Shown: positions 9,762-18,182, counted from the stretch's first letter. The stretch: DNA of 64,000 nucleotides from Lysinibacillus_B sp050613145 (GCF_050613145.1 NZ_CP192507.1:1674001-1738000), one strand, 5' to 3'. Notes: generated by a model not told the origin, from the sequence alone. Made by a program: numbers and translations.

Positions 9762-10289
9762 ATGAACGTATTTACATATGAAGTACCCGCAAGGTTAAAT
9801 GCCACGGAAGATATACCAATTTTGGAAGCAGGTCAACATGCGTTTACACTAAATCGTGTATATGATAATGGTTTGAAAAAATTATTAGACGGCTATTTTG
9901 ATTACCGCTACTTTTTAAAGTACGTAGTGAAAACAACGGAAGACAACGCCGTATTTATGTGTCGTAAAGTACAACGAAAAGGTCGCTTATGGTATGAGGC
10001 AACGGATTATCGTACGAATGAAACATACGTAATTAACTATGAAAACTGGCGCATTGGGGTGCCTGAGCTGTTTGTTAAAGGCACTGCACTCGAAATGAAA
10101 ATCGATAAAGCAATGGAAGATTGGTCAGCTTTTCTCATTAGTGATACACTGGTTGCTCGTTGGCTACCCGTATACGATGAGGTATCGGACACGTTTCACA
10201 TGACATTAGAAATCATGCCAGAAAGTCCAGTGCAAGATGCAGCATTTTTTTTAGCCATTGCACAAGTAACATTATTTATTGGTGCGTAA
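9762..10289 (+). CDS. Unknown 175-residue protein downstream of the GDPD gene
   Basis: Not recognised. It begins 12 nt after the phosphodiesterase gene, so the two are likely one operon. It is soluble-looking, with no signal peptide or membrane segment and many aromatic residues (YFDYRYFLKY, RLWYEATDYR). Mixed alpha/beta composition suggests a small folded cytoplasmic domain. The start ATG 9762 has only a weak SD. It ends 50 nt before the left end of the IS607-type element. Confidence 0.7.
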   Translation: MNVFTYEVPARLNATEDIPILEAGQHAFTLNRVYDNGLKKLLDGYFDYRYFLKYVVKTTEDNAVFMCRKVQRKGRLWYEATDYRTNETYVINYENWRIGVPELFVKGTALEMKIDKAMEDWSAFLISDTLVARWLPVYDEVSDTFHMTLEIMPESPVQDAAFFLAIAQVTLFIGA

Positions 10290-10304
10290 AACGAAGGTGT
10301 TTGT

Positions 10305-10325
10305 CATTCACATGGACTGTGAATG
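10305..10325 (+). repeat. Short perfect hairpin
   Basis: CATTCACA (10305-10312) and TGTGAATG (10318-10325) pair perfectly around a 5-nt loop, just before the AAAGGAGG at 10332-10339. No T run follows, so it is not a clear terminator. It may be a processing or regulatory stem in the original leader of the gene now at 12315. Confidence 0.4.
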
Positions 10326-10331
10326 TGGTAT

Positions 10332-10339
10332 AAAGGAGG
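10332..10339 (+). promoter_or_regulatory. Orphaned ribosome-binding site AAAGGAGG
   Basis: A full SD with no start codon at usable distance; it abuts the inferred left end of the IS element. Joined to the bases at 12311 (ACTTATG) it gives AAAGGAGG-ACTT-ATG, a normal start region for the gene at 12315. Confidence 0.6.
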
Positions 10340-10426
10340 ATATTAACAGTCAAAAATAATTTATAAGTATCTGTAAAAATGTATTATATTTTTATAGATT
10401 TGGTTATAATCTTATTGAGGTGGTAA

Positions 10427-11056
10427 ATGTTGAAATATTACTCAATAGGAGACTTTGCAGATAAAATAGGTAAAACCATTCAAACTCTTAGAAATTGGGA
10501 TAAAAAAGGTACTCTAAAACCACATCATGTAACTGAAGGTGGTACGAGATATTATTCCCAAGAACAACTTCATCATTTTTTAGGTTTGAAGCAATCTACA
10601 CAACTAAATAAAAAGACGATTGGTTATTGCAGGGTTAGTTCGCATAAACAAAAAGATGATCTTGAGCGACAAATAGAACATGTAAAGACATACATGTACG
10701 CTAAAGGTTATCAATTTGAGATCATCTCAGATATAGGGAGTGGAATTAACTACAATAAACAAGGGTTAAATCGATTGTTAGATATGATTACTAATTCAGA
10801 AGTCGATAAAATAGTGGTTCTTTACAAAGATAGACTCATACGATTTGGATATGAGTTAATAGAAAATCTTTGTGAAAAGTATGGAACTGCTATTGAAATT
10901 ATTGATCATACGGAGAAAACCGAAGAACAAGAGTTAGTAGAAGATTTCATTCAAATAGTGACGGTATTTAGTTGTAGGCTTCAAGGTAAAAGGGCAAATA
11001 AAGCTAAGAAAATGATTAAGGAGTTCTTAGGGGATGATACTGGCAAAGAAAGTTAG
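10427..11056 (+). CDS. tnpA: IS607-family serine transposase TnpA
   Basis: It moves the element by serine-recombinase chemistry. The N-terminal 60 residues are a MerR-like winged HTH (YYSIGDFADKIGKTIQTLRNW). A resolvase-type catalytic domain follows with the serine in YCRVSSHKQ (about residue 69-70), then DIGSGINYN and the LYKDRLIRFG segment with conserved Arg residues. 209 residues is the usual IS607 TnpA length. The ATG at 10427 or TTG at 10430 serves as start behind GAGGTGG. Its 3' end overlaps tnpB by 23 nt, suggesting translational coupling. It appears intact. Confidence 0.93.
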   Translation: MLKYYSIGDFADKIGKTIQTLRNWDKKGTLKPHHVTEGGTRYYSQEQLHHFLGLKQSTQLNKKTIGYCRVSSHKQKDDLERQIEHVKTYMYAKGYQFEIISDIGSGINYNKQGLNRLLDMITNSEVDKIVVLYKDRLIRFGYELIENLCEKYGTAIEIIDHTEKTEEQELVEDFIQIVTVFSCRLQGKRANKAKKMIKEFLGDDTGKES

Positions 11057-12155
11057 ATTATACCCAAGTGAATTGCAAGAGCAAAAATTGTGGCAATCAG
11101 TAGGGACAGCAAGATTTATTTACAATTGGACACTTGCAAAACAAGAAGAAAATTATAAAAATGGCGGCAAATTTATAGCTGATGGCGTTCTGAGGAAAGA
11201 ATTAACCCAATTAAAGACAACTGAGTTGTTTTGGTTAAATGAAGTATCTAACAATGTAGCAAAACAGGCGGTTAAAGATGCATGTGATGCTTTCAGCAAG
11301 TTTTTCAAAGGTTTAGCCAATAAACCAATATTTAAAAGCAGAAAAAAGAGCAAGAAGTCATTCTACAACGACAATGTAAAGTTAAAAGTCAAAGATGGAA
11401 AATTAGTACTGATTGAAAAAGTGGGTTGGATAAAAACGAATGAGCAATTACCTATTGGTGTCAAATATAGTAATCCGAGAATTAGTCATGACAATAAGTA
11501 TTGGTATTTATCAGTAGGGTTAGCGCAAGATACCATCCAAGAAGAACTATTCGAAGAAGTGATAGGTATTGACTTAGGTGTTAAAGAGTTAGCTGTTTGT
11601 TCAAATGGTCAAGTATTTAAAAATATTAATAAGACAAATGAAGTACGTAAGACCGAGAAGAAGCTACATAGATTGCAGCGTAGTGTATCTCGCAAATATG
11701 AAATGAATAAGGAGGGAAACCGTTTCGTCAAAACATGCAATATTATAAAAATCGAAAAGAAGATACAACACCTACACAGACGATTGAAAAACATACGTGA
11801 TAATTACATTCACCAAGCTACAAATAGCATTGTGAAAACCAAGCCTTGCAAAGTAGTGATGGAGGATTTAAATGTAAAAGGAATGATGAAAAATCGTCAC
11901 TTATCCAAAGCTGTTGCTAAGCAAAAATTACATGAATTTATTCGACAAATGACGTACAAGTGTGAAAAATACGGGATTGGATTCATTCAAGTGGATCGTT
12001 TTTATCCATCTTCTAAAAAATGTTCATGTTGTGGCACGATCAAGAGTGATTTAAAACTTTCAGATAGAGTATATAAATGTGAATGTAGTTTAGAAATAGA
12101 TAGAGATTTAAATGCATCTATAAACTTAGCTAGGTATGGAAAATTAATAGTATAG
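11034..12155 (+). CDS. tnpB: TnpB RNA-guided nuclease of the IS607 element
   Basis: TnpB proteins use an omega/reRNA made from the element's right end to cut DNA at the empty donor site, favouring retention of the IS. Domains: an N-terminal RNA-binding part with the RFIYNWTLA segment, then a split RuvC with the three acidic residues in GIDLGVKEL (about residue 179), VMEDLNVKG (about 276) and IDRDLNAS (about 356). The zinc ribbon lies before the last motif (CSCCG and CEC). At 373 residues it is full length. The start ATG 11034 lies within tnpA. All catalytic positions are present, so it may be active. Confidence 0.93.
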   Translation: MILAKKVRLYPSELQEQKLWQSVGTARFIYNWTLAKQEENYKNGGKFIADGVLRKELTQLKTTELFWLNEVSNNVAKQAVKDACDAFSKFFKGLANKPIFKSRKKSKKSFYNDNVKLKVKDGKLVLIEKVGWIKTNEQLPIGVKYSNPRISHDNKYWYLSVGLAQDTIQEELFEEVIGIDLGVKELAVCSNGQVFKNINKTNEVRKTEKKLHRLQRSVSRKYEMNKEGNRFVKTCNIIKIEKKIQHLHRRLKNIRDNYIHQATNSIVKTKPCKVVMEDLNVKGMMKNRHLSKAVAKQKLHEFIRQMTYKCEKYGIGFIQVDRFYPSSKKCSCCGTIKSDLKLSDRVYKCECSLEIDRDLNASINLARYGKLIV

Positions 12156-12310
12156 TCACCTGAAAGACAACTATTAATATGTAGGATTCGTTGTATCCGA
12201 ATTTACGCTTGTGGAGTGTTATATCAAACGAAAGTAGCTTAGGCAAAATCGGACACGTAGAAGCAAGAATTAAACAAGATTTATAGATTTTTATAAATTT
12301 TTGGCAACGG
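12156..12310 (+). ncRNA. Candidate omega RNA (reRNA) at the IS right end
   Basis: By the known architecture of IS607/IS605 TnpB systems, the guide scaffold comes from the end of tnpB and the following right-end DNA, with the guide read from the sequence directly beyond the element (here from 12311). The 155 nt hold no ORF and could fold. The boundaries are inferred from position only. Confidence 0.45.
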
Positions 12311-12314
12311 ACTT

Positions 12315-12521
12315 ATGAACATAGTATTTGTTTTAACAGCAACGGGTGAAGAAGTTTTAGAGATGGTCTCAACAGATGTGGCAGGTCTCTTAGCAGCAGT
12401 ACAAGGGGAAAGTGTTACATTCCCACATGGTAATTACCAATATGATTTTCATAATTTAGATCACTACTTAGAAGATGGCGTATATCGTCAAGAACTCGTG
12501 ATTTATTTGAAGGCTGTGTGA
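12315..12521 (+). CDS. Unknown 68-residue protein, start region split by the IS
   Basis: Not recognised. It is a small acidic protein (VLTATGEEVLEMVS near the start). Its ATG now follows TTTTTGGCAACGGACTT, which holds no proper SD; the likely original SD lies 1.98 kb upstream at 10332. Before insertion it would have followed the 175-residue gene in the phosphodiesterase operon. Translation is now probably weak unless the IS provides initiation. A terminator hairpin overlaps its last codons. Confidence 0.6.
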   Translation: MNIVFVLTATGEEVLEMVSTDVAGLLAAVQGESVTFPHGNYQYDFHNLDHYLEDGVYRQELVIYLKAV

Positions 12522-12540
12522 ATGCACAGCTTTTTATTTT
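12513..12540 (+). terminator. Intrinsic terminator overlapping a stop codon
   Basis: GCTGTG (12513-12518) and CACAGC (12525-12530) form a compact stem followed by TTTTTATTTTT. The stem's left arm encodes the last two codons before the TGA at 12519. Confidence 0.8.
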
Positions 12541-12635
12541 TAACGTAATGTTGCTTGGATGTAAAATTATTGTTAATTTTATATGAAAGAAATGGTAGAC
12601 TTAATAGTTGACTAGTAAATATTGGTGGTGTGTGA

Positions 12636-14213
12636 ATGCTTACGATTTTTGGTGGGATTGGTTTATTTTTATTAGGCATGACAATGCTGACAAATGGATT
12701 AAAAGAAGTGGCAGGTGAGGCATTAAAAAGATGGCTTAATACATTTACAAAAGGGACATTTACAGCGATTATAACGGGTGCGCTCATGACGGTTTTAGTG
12801 CAGTCTTCGACGGCAACAACGCTGTTAACAATCGGCTTCGTTAGTGCAGGCTTATTAACATTTTTACAATCGATTGGCGTCATTATCGGTGCGAACATCG
12901 GGAGCACGAGCACAGGCTGGATTATTTCATTAATCGGCTTTAAAATTAGCCTTCAAACGATGAGTTTGCCGATTATTGGTGTCGGTGTATTTATGTCTTT
13001 AATTGCACCAAATGACATTAAAAAATTCGGTAGTGTACTTGCAGGGTTTGGTTTATTATTCCTTGGGATTGATATGTTACAACAGGGGATGGGGTCAGCA
13101 CAAGACTTTATTTCATTTGAATCCATTCCTGCTGATTCGTTCGTCTCGATTATTTTGTTAATTTTGATTGGGTTAGTGATGACGGTTATTATGCAGGCAT
13201 CCAGCGCGGCGATGGCGGCAACATTAACCGCATTATTTGCAGGGGCTATTGACTTTAACCAAGCAGCTTATTTAGTCATTGGTCAAAATATTGGTACGAC
13301 AGCTACAGCACTTTTTGCAGCAATTGGTGCATCTGTATCCGCTAAACGTACAGCGATGACGCATTTTTTATTTAATGCGATTACAGCTGTCTTTGTCACA
13401 ATTGGATTTACATATTTTATCAAGATAGCAAAGTGGATAACAGAACGGATTGCTGGAGAATTTGATCAAACGCTGGCACTTGCTATTTTCCATACAATGT
13501 TTAGTGTAATCGGGATGATTATTTTCCTACCGTTTATGAAGATATTTGCGAATGTACTGATGAAAATTGTACCTGAACGTGAAAATGCATTAACGAAAAA
13601 TCTTGATGATAGTTTAAGACAAGTACCATCTGTAGCTATTTACGTCAGCTATAAAACGCTGCGAGATATTATGATACATTTAACGAATGCTTTAAAGTTA
13701 CTTATTGCGGAAAAGAAAGTAACGGTTGAATATGAAAAGATGATGCTTGAAGTAGAAGAGGCAATCGATCAAACACGTGATTTCTTAAATTTAGTCCAGT
13801 CAACCTCTAGTAAAGAGCGGCATCAACATATTTGCATTTTGCATACGCTGGATCATTTGAGCCGTTTAATCAAAGTGCTACGAGAACAACAAAAGGTAGA
13901 AGCGATTTATTTCCAAGAGAAAATAATGATCAAATGGCAAGCAATTTTAACTGATATTACAGAAGTGCTACATGATGAGGAAAAGTTATTAGAAATTTCT
14001 ATTATACTTGAACAAACTTCGCAAGAGATGGCACAAGAACGTCGTATTAAACGCGCGGAATACTTCGAACGTTCCGTAACAAGTGAAAAAGCTTTAGAAG
14101 AAGCGGTATCCAAGGTAGAAGCGCTTCTATGGATCGATCGACTCGTCTATCACTATTGGCGTGCAACCGCGAGAATGGCAGAATTCCAAGCTTTAGAACA
14201 AGAAGTAAAATAA
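12636..14213 (+). CDS. Na+/phosphate cotransporter family protein with PhoU-like tail
   Basis: It is a membrane symporter of the NptA/YjbB (PF02690) group, which moves phosphate with sodium. Two inverted repeats carry the signature pairs: LVQSSTATT near residue 50 and MQASSAAMAATL near 183, with GANIGST and GQNIGTTAT as partner motifs. About eight to ten helices span residues 1-310. From about 320 to 525 a soluble helical region looks PhoU-like, common in this family and probably regulatory. The ATG at 12636 has a weak SD (GGTGGTG). It is monocistronic, flanked by terminators on both sides. Confidence 0.92.
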   Translation: MLTIFGGIGLFLLGMTMLTNGLKEVAGEALKRWLNTFTKGTFTAIITGALMTVLVQSSTATTLLTIGFVSAGLLTFLQSIGVIIGANIGSTSTGWIISLIGFKISLQTMSLPIIGVGVFMSLIAPNDIKKFGSVLAGFGLLFLGIDMLQQGMGSAQDFISFESIPADSFVSIILLILIGLVMTVIMQASSAAMAATLTALFAGAIDFNQAAYLVIGQNIGTTATALFAAIGASVSAKRTAMTHFLFNAITAVFVTIGFTYFIKIAKWITERIAGEFDQTLALAIFHTMFSVIGMIIFLPFMKIFANVLMKIVPERENALTKNLDDSLRQVPSVAIYVSYKTLRDIMIHLTNALKLLIAEKKVTVEYEKMMLEVEEAIDQTRDFLNLVQSTSSKERHQHICILHTLDHLSRLIKVLREQQKVEAIYFQEKIMIKWQAILTDITEVLHDEEKLLEISIILEQTSQEMAQERRIKRAEYFERSVTSEKALEEAVSKVEALLWIDRLVYHYWRATARMAEFQALEQEVK

Positions 14214-14219
14214 ATGAAG

Positions 14220-14259
14220 GAGTATCTGGAAAGTATTTTCTTTCTGGATACTCTTTTTT
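14220..14259 (+). terminator. Intrinsic terminator after the Na/Pi symporter
   Basis: GAGTATCTGGAAAG and CTTTCTGGATACTC pair over 14 positions with one mismatch or wobble, followed by six T. Confidence 0.85.
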
Positions 14260-14495
14260 AGTATGAAGGCTTTAATCAAAAAGTGATTCCAGTATGCAAT
14301 AAGCTGTTTTTCATAAATGAATGTGAATACTTTTTCGGGAAATATAATTCTAAATAACTATTGAATTTTAAAATATAATGAATTTACGATATAAAGTTTC
14401 TTTTTAAAGCAAAAACGTTTTATAACATTGGATAATTATATCTATAGAAATTACATATTTTTAGTTATAATAGTAGTAGGATAGGGAGTGATAAT

Positions 14496-15161
14496 ATGGG
14501 AAAAGGTAAAATGGTACTAGTAAGCGGTATCATAACGGTTTGTTTATCAACCATTGCCATTGTAGCACTTTTATTGATGAGCGAGGATAGTCCGCTTAAA
14601 AAGTTAAAAGAGACACCTCTTGAAAATGCAGCTGCTGCAACGGTAGCTCCAGTTGAGGAAGAAGTACATATTGAAGATTCAAATGTTGGCATAAAAACGA
14701 TGACAGATAAGTTAGGGACTCACGATATTTTATTTGAATCTGGAGCAGTAGCTCATACGGCTACATCTGGTCCAGTTCAATTAACAGTAACTGAAGTACG
14801 ATTAGAGCAGCTAATTCCGGCAAATGATCAAATTAAAAAAGCGGTAGAAGGGCATGATCGTGCAACGTTAGCGGTGTTAGAAGTGACAGTAGAAAACAAT
14901 GGGGGACAGCCAGTTCTGTTTAACATCGACGACGCTAAAATTTTTGCGGATAGCAATGAAACAACGGTTCTAAACCCAAAATTTTCACATAAATTTGGCT
15001 CTCATTTTGAACCGAATGAGAAAAAGCAAGGCACAGTGATGATTGACTTTGCATCGAAACCGCGAGATATTGCGAGTATTCAATTAAAAATAGCCCCAGT
15101 CTATGACCAAAATTATGATGAATTAGGTGAACCGATTGTGCTAAAGGTGCCGATGTATTGA
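14496..15161 (+). CDS. Membrane-anchored DUF4352-like extracellular protein
   Basis: One N-terminal helix (about residues 5-27) anchors the protein; there is no lipobox Cys. An acidic Ala-rich linker follows, then from about residue 75 a beta-sandwich domain that resembles the DUF4352/DUF5068 group (LEVTVENNGGQPVLFNI, then FEPNEKKQGTVMIDF). Such domains are usually exposed on the outer membrane face; their function is poorly known. The ATG at 14496 follows AGGGAGTG. It is monocistronic with a strong terminator. Confidence 0.7.
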   Translation: MGKGKMVLVSGIITVCLSTIAIVALLLMSEDSPLKKLKETPLENAAAATVAPVEEEVHIEDSNVGIKTMTDKLGTHDILFESGAVAHTATSGPVQLTVTEVRLEQLIPANDQIKKAVEGHDRATLAVLEVTVENNGGQPVLFNIDDAKIFADSNETTVLNPKFSHKFGSHFEPNEKKQGTVMIDFASKPRDIASIQLKIAPVYDQNYDELGEPIVLKVPMY

Positions 15162-15170
15162 ATAAGTAAA

Positions 15171-15203
15171 AGCGCGAGTGGTATTTCCACTCGCGCTGTT
15201 TTT
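15171..15203 (+). terminator. Intrinsic terminator
   Basis: AGCGCGAGTGG and CCACTCGCGCT form an 11-bp perfect stem around TATTT, followed by GTTTTT. Confidence 0.9.
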
Positions 15204-15237
15204 AAAAGCTAAGAAAGTATAAATTTTTTCAAATTGA

Positions 15238-15357
15238 AAGAGTGTCTAGCTCCAGCGCCCAGCCCCTCGTGACGTTTCGAAAGTCTCTTCGTGTGCAAGC
15301 ACACTGTGAGCCTATCTCCAACGCATGTCGGGGCTAGAGAGGGCGCTTGCGCTTTTC
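15238..15357. repeat. Bacillaceae-type intergenic repeat
   Basis: The block begins GTGTCTAGCTCCAGCGCC and ends GGGCGCTTGCGCTTTTCT. It contains AGCCCCTCG paired with CGGGGCT and outer arms CAGCGCC/GGGCGCTTG, giving a long imperfect fold. I recognise this wording from dispersed intergenic repeats common in Bacillaceae genomes. It lies directly after the MFS stop codon and may also act in transcript ending. Its GC content is far above the neighbouring DNA. Confidence 0.65.
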
Positions 15358-16830
15358 TCATTGCTTTTCTAATTTTTCAATTTCTTCTGGACTAACGTTA
15401 ACACGTTTTAAGAAGAATGATAATACTAGTGCTAAGACTGTTACAACTGTTGCGACTAAGAATGAAAAATGAATCCCTTCTAGTAACGCTTGTTGTTGTA
15501 GCATGGCCATTGCATTTTCTTGTGTCATATCCATTGTTCCAGCTAATTCGGCTCCTTTAGAAGTCGCAACGGAATTCATAATCGTCACAAATAATGCTGT
15601 ACCGATTGAACCAACTACTTGCTGAGCCGTATTGTTTACTGCTGTACCATGTGGATTTAAACGAGTTGGTAATTGATTTAACCCATTTGTCATAATGGGC
15701 ATCATGACCATTGACAGTCCAAACATGCGTAAAGTATAAACAACAACGATATGTGTATACGTTGTATCAAGCTGTAATTCGGATAATAAGTACGTTGCAT
15801 AAGTTGTAATAGATAGACCGATAACTGCTAGTGCACGCGGTCCAAATTTATCGAATAATTTCCCTGTAATGGGCGACATAATCCCCATCATTACTGCTCC
15901 AGGTAGCATCATTAAACCAGAATCTAATGGTGAAATTCCTCTCACACTTTGTACATAAGCCGGTGTTAAAATCATCCCCGAAAACATGGCTGCGGCATTG
16001 ACCATGGCAATAACAGATGCCAAAGCAAACATTGGATATTTATAAACACGTAAATCGAGTAATGGTTGCTCTAAACGGAATTGGCGCACAATAAACCACA
16101 CTAAACCAATCGAACCAACAATAAGCGTTGTGACAACGACTGGATCTGACCAACCATCCGAACTTGCTGAACTACATCCATATAAAATCCCGCCAAAACC
16201 GATAGAAGATAATACAACAGAGAAGTAGTCTAATGACGTTTGACGTGTATCCATCACGTTTTCTAACTTCCAAACGGCTAATGCTAAACTAATGACGGCA
16301 AATGGAATAATCATTTCAAACAATACACGCCAATCATAGTATTCAACAATGTAGCCAGACAATGTTGGTCCAATGGCTGGTGCGGTAATCATCACAAGAC
16401 CGAAAATCCCCATAGCTGCCCCGCGTTTTTCACGAGAGAAGCTTACTAGCATAATGTTCATAAGCAATGGCCCCATTACAGATGAACCAGCTGCTTGAAT
16501 CATACGACCAGCAAGTAAAAAGCCGAAGCTTGGTGCAAGTGCAGCCATAATTGTGCCTAATGTAAACAGTGCCATTGAGGCAATAAAGAGTGTACGATTT
16601 TTAAATCGTGTAATTAAAAATGCAGACACGGGAATTAAAACCCCGCTCACAAGCATATAGCCTGTTGCTAGCCATTGCACAGTGGAATAATCCTTCATAC
16701 CGAAATCAACCATAATGGATGGAAGGGCAACATTTAGCAATGAGTTATTTAAAAACGATACAAATGCTCCAAAAAATAAAATGCCGAGCATTAAATATGG
16801 CGGTTTTTTTTCTATAGTGCTAGTATTCAT
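15358..16830 (-). CDS. MFS multidrug efflux transporter (DHA2/EmrB-QacA type)
   Basis: It probably exports drugs or other toxic compounds by proton antiport. 490 residues with about 14 membrane helices. Antiporter motif C is visible as PAIGPTLSGYIVEYYDWR near residue 155, and motif A-like RFKNRT lies near residue 65. The ATG start is at 16830. It is divergent from a TetR-type regulator, with 159 nt between the start codons; such pairs are usually a repressor and its target. The substrate is unknown. Confidence 0.9.
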   Translation of the reverse strand: MNTSTIEKKPPYLMLGILFFGAFVSFLNNSLLNVALPSIMVDFGMKDYSTVQWLATGYMLVSGVLIPVSAFLITRFKNRTLFIASMALFTLGTIMAALAPSFGFLLAGRMIQAAGSSVMGPLLMNIMLVSFSREKRGAAMGIFGLVMITAPAIGPTLSGYIVEYYDWRVLFEMIIPFAVISLALAVWKLENVMDTRQTSLDYFSVVLSSIGFGGILYGCSSASSDGWSDPVVVTTLIVGSIGLVWFIVRQFRLEQPLLDLRVYKYPMFALASVIAMVNAAAMFSGMILTPAYVQSVRGISPLDSGLMMLPGAVMMGIMSPITGKLFDKFGPRALAVIGLSITTYATYLLSELQLDTTYTHIVVVYTLRMFGLSMVMMPIMTNGLNQLPTRLNPHGTAVNNTAQQVVGSIGTALFVTIMNSVATSKGAELAGTMDMTQENAMAMLQQQALLEGIHFSFLVATVVTVLALVLSFFLKRVNVSPEEIEKLEKQ

Positions 16831-16880
16831 TCTTTTCCCCCTATATTTCTATTATTAATTTTTCTTCACTCGAAAGATTT

Positions 16881-16963
16881 TATACTATAAGTCCAAAAAA
16901 ATCAAAGAAAAATAACGTAAGTATAAGTCGGTTACTTCCTTCAAAATATCGTGTTATACTTAA
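16881..16963. promoter_or_regulatory. Candidate TetR operator cluster in divergent region
   Basis: Three related half-sites occur: TTATACTATAAG (16880-16891), TAAGTATAAG (16918-16927) and TTATACTTAAG (16954-16964). The last two are inverted copies, and the first is itself a partial dyad. Their placement between the divergent genes suits binding by the adjacent TetR protein. Confidence 0.45.
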
Positions 16964-16989
16964 GACAAAGAAAAAAAGAAGGAGACATT

Positions 16990-17871
16990 ATGAATAAACG
17001 TAAAAAATTAGTCGTTGATCATGCGTTGTCCTTATTTGTTGAAAAAGGAATTGGCCAAACATCCATTCAGGATATATTAGAACGGGCGAGTATTTCCAAA
17101 GGGACATTTTATAATTATTTTTCATCCAAGCATGAGTGTGTCGGTGCAATTTTAGAGCAAGCACGTTATGATGCTATATTAGCACGTGGGGAAATTATGA
17201 TTGGTAAAGACCCTCAAGATGTAGATGTACTAGTCGAACAAATAACGGTGCTATCTAGTATTAATCGTTCACGTGGCATAGACCGAGTGTTTGAAGAAAT
17301 TTTACACTCGGGTGATATAGAGCTGAAAAAGCTTGTTTTAAAATATCGCGTGTTAGAGTTAGATTGGCTTGCCACTCGATTTGAAGAAGTTTTTGGTGAC
17401 GACATTCGCGATCATGCTTTTGAAGCAGCTGTTTTATATTATGGCATGATGCAGCATTTATCATTTACAGGAAAGCTGATTCATCAAAATACACTAGAAG
17501 TGAAAGCAGTCGCTACCTCTACGATGAAATACATGAAAGAAATTGTGCCAATGCTCATTCATCAAGGGACAGGTTTATTTGATATTCAAAACGTGAGTGT
17601 ATTTATCGGCTCCTTTACGAAAGTCGAAGTCTCAGCAGAAGAAGTGCTCGAGCAATTGGAGACGTTCCAAGCGCAACCACATTTTACAAAGCCACAGCAA
17701 GATGTAACAGATGCTTTACTAGAGGAGATTAAGAAGGAGACACCTCGTGAAGTTGTGGTCCATGCATTATTACGAGCGTTTACATATGAATTTAAAGATT
17801 CTCCGTATACAAATGAAGTAAAAGAACTATCTAGTGTGTTATGGTACTTGGTGAAACAACTGAAAATGTAA
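16990..17871 (+). CDS. TetR/AcrR family regulator
   Basis: It probably represses the divergent MFS efflux gene. ATG 16990 is preferred (SD AAGAAGGAG just before); an upstream in-frame TTG at 16951 has none. 293 residues is long for the family. The N-terminal HTH has the classic QTSIQDILERASISKG and TFYNYFSSKHE segments at about residues 20-50. The rest is helical and has an extra C-terminal portion beyond the usual 190-220 residues. The ligand is not predictable. Confidence 0.9.
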   Translation: MNKRKKLVVDHALSLFVEKGIGQTSIQDILERASISKGTFYNYFSSKHECVGAILEQARYDAILARGEIMIGKDPQDVDVLVEQITVLSSINRSRGIDRVFEEILHSGDIELKKLVLKYRVLELDWLATRFEEVFGDDIRDHAFEAAVLYYGMMQHLSFTGKLIHQNTLEVKAVATSTMKYMKEIVPMLIHQGTGLFDIQNVSVFIGSFTKVEVSAEEVLEQLETFQAQPHFTKPQQDVTDALLEEIKKETPREVVVHALLRAFTYEFKDSPYTNEVKELSSVLWYLVKQLKM

Positions 17872-17875
17872 GAAG

Positions 17876-17905
17876 AAGCTCTCATAAAGGTGGGAGCTTT
17901 TATTT
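17876..17905 (+). terminator. Intrinsic terminator after TetR gene
   Basis: AAGCTCTCA and TGGGAGCTT pair (one wobble) around a 6-nt loop and are followed by TTATTTATT. Confidence 0.75.
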
Positions 17906-17968
17906 ATTACATATAGATAGCAGAATAATGTGTCGTCACTCAAGTTTAGTTCTAGGGATATTCTCTTA

Positions 17969-17997
17969 TTGTAAAAATAGTATATTTGGTATAAAAT
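17969..17997 (+). promoter_or_regulatory. Promoter of the ABC-F leader
   Basis: TTGTAA (17969-17974), a 17-nt spacer, and TAAAAT (17992-17997) would start transcription near 18004, giving a leader of about 358 nt before the ABC-F start. Confidence 0.55.
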
Positions 17998-18029
17998 AGC
18001 ACTATATTTAGGGGAGGAGGGTTATCATT

Positions 18030-18053
18030 ATGTATTCTATTCGTTTACGCTAA
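18030..18053 (+). CDS. Seven-residue leader peptide (uORF1) of the ABC-F gene
   Basis: ATG TAT TCT ATT CGT TTA CGC TAA encodes MYSIRLR. It is preceded by an unusually strong SD (GGGGAGGAGGG, 18011-18021). A T-run element follows within 50 nt (GTGAGTGGGC then TTTTTT near 18090-18101). Short leader ORFs whose translation senses ribosome-targeting drugs are standard for ABC-F resistance genes. Confidence 0.65.
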   Translation: MYSIRLR

Positions 18054-18182
18054 GCGGGCAATAAAAAAGTGAGTGTTTTTTCCACACAGTGAGTGGGCTT
18101 TTTTGTTGTGCTTACGATTCGAATGGAAGGGTAATGGTAACCGCTCTTAGTCGGAACCTTCTTTTTCATATGGATTTTTTAG

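Larger units (their letters stand above)
10340..12310 (+). mobile_element. IS607-family insertion sequence
   Basis: A complete element of about 1971 bp carrying a serine transposase (tnpA) and tnpB. IS607 elements lack terminal inverted repeats and join at GG dinucleotides. Here GG stands at 10338-10339 and again at 12309-12310, and closing the gap recreates a normal SD/start pair, which is why these ends were chosen. Both ends are AT-rich and share the motif TTTATAGATTT (about 10391 and 12283), candidate transposase-binding repeats. The ends are inferred, with a few bases of uncertainty. Confidence 0.75.

Noticed and set aside
10340..12310. Cas12-type CRISPR effector for the RuvC protein
   Set aside because: Size, zinc ribbon, and linkage to a serine transposase identify IS607 TnpB; no CRISPR array nearby.
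12503..12913. Minus-strand ORF of 136 codons over the Na/Pi symporter start
   Set aside because: Antisense shadow of a strongly supported membrane gene; composition mirrors the other strand.
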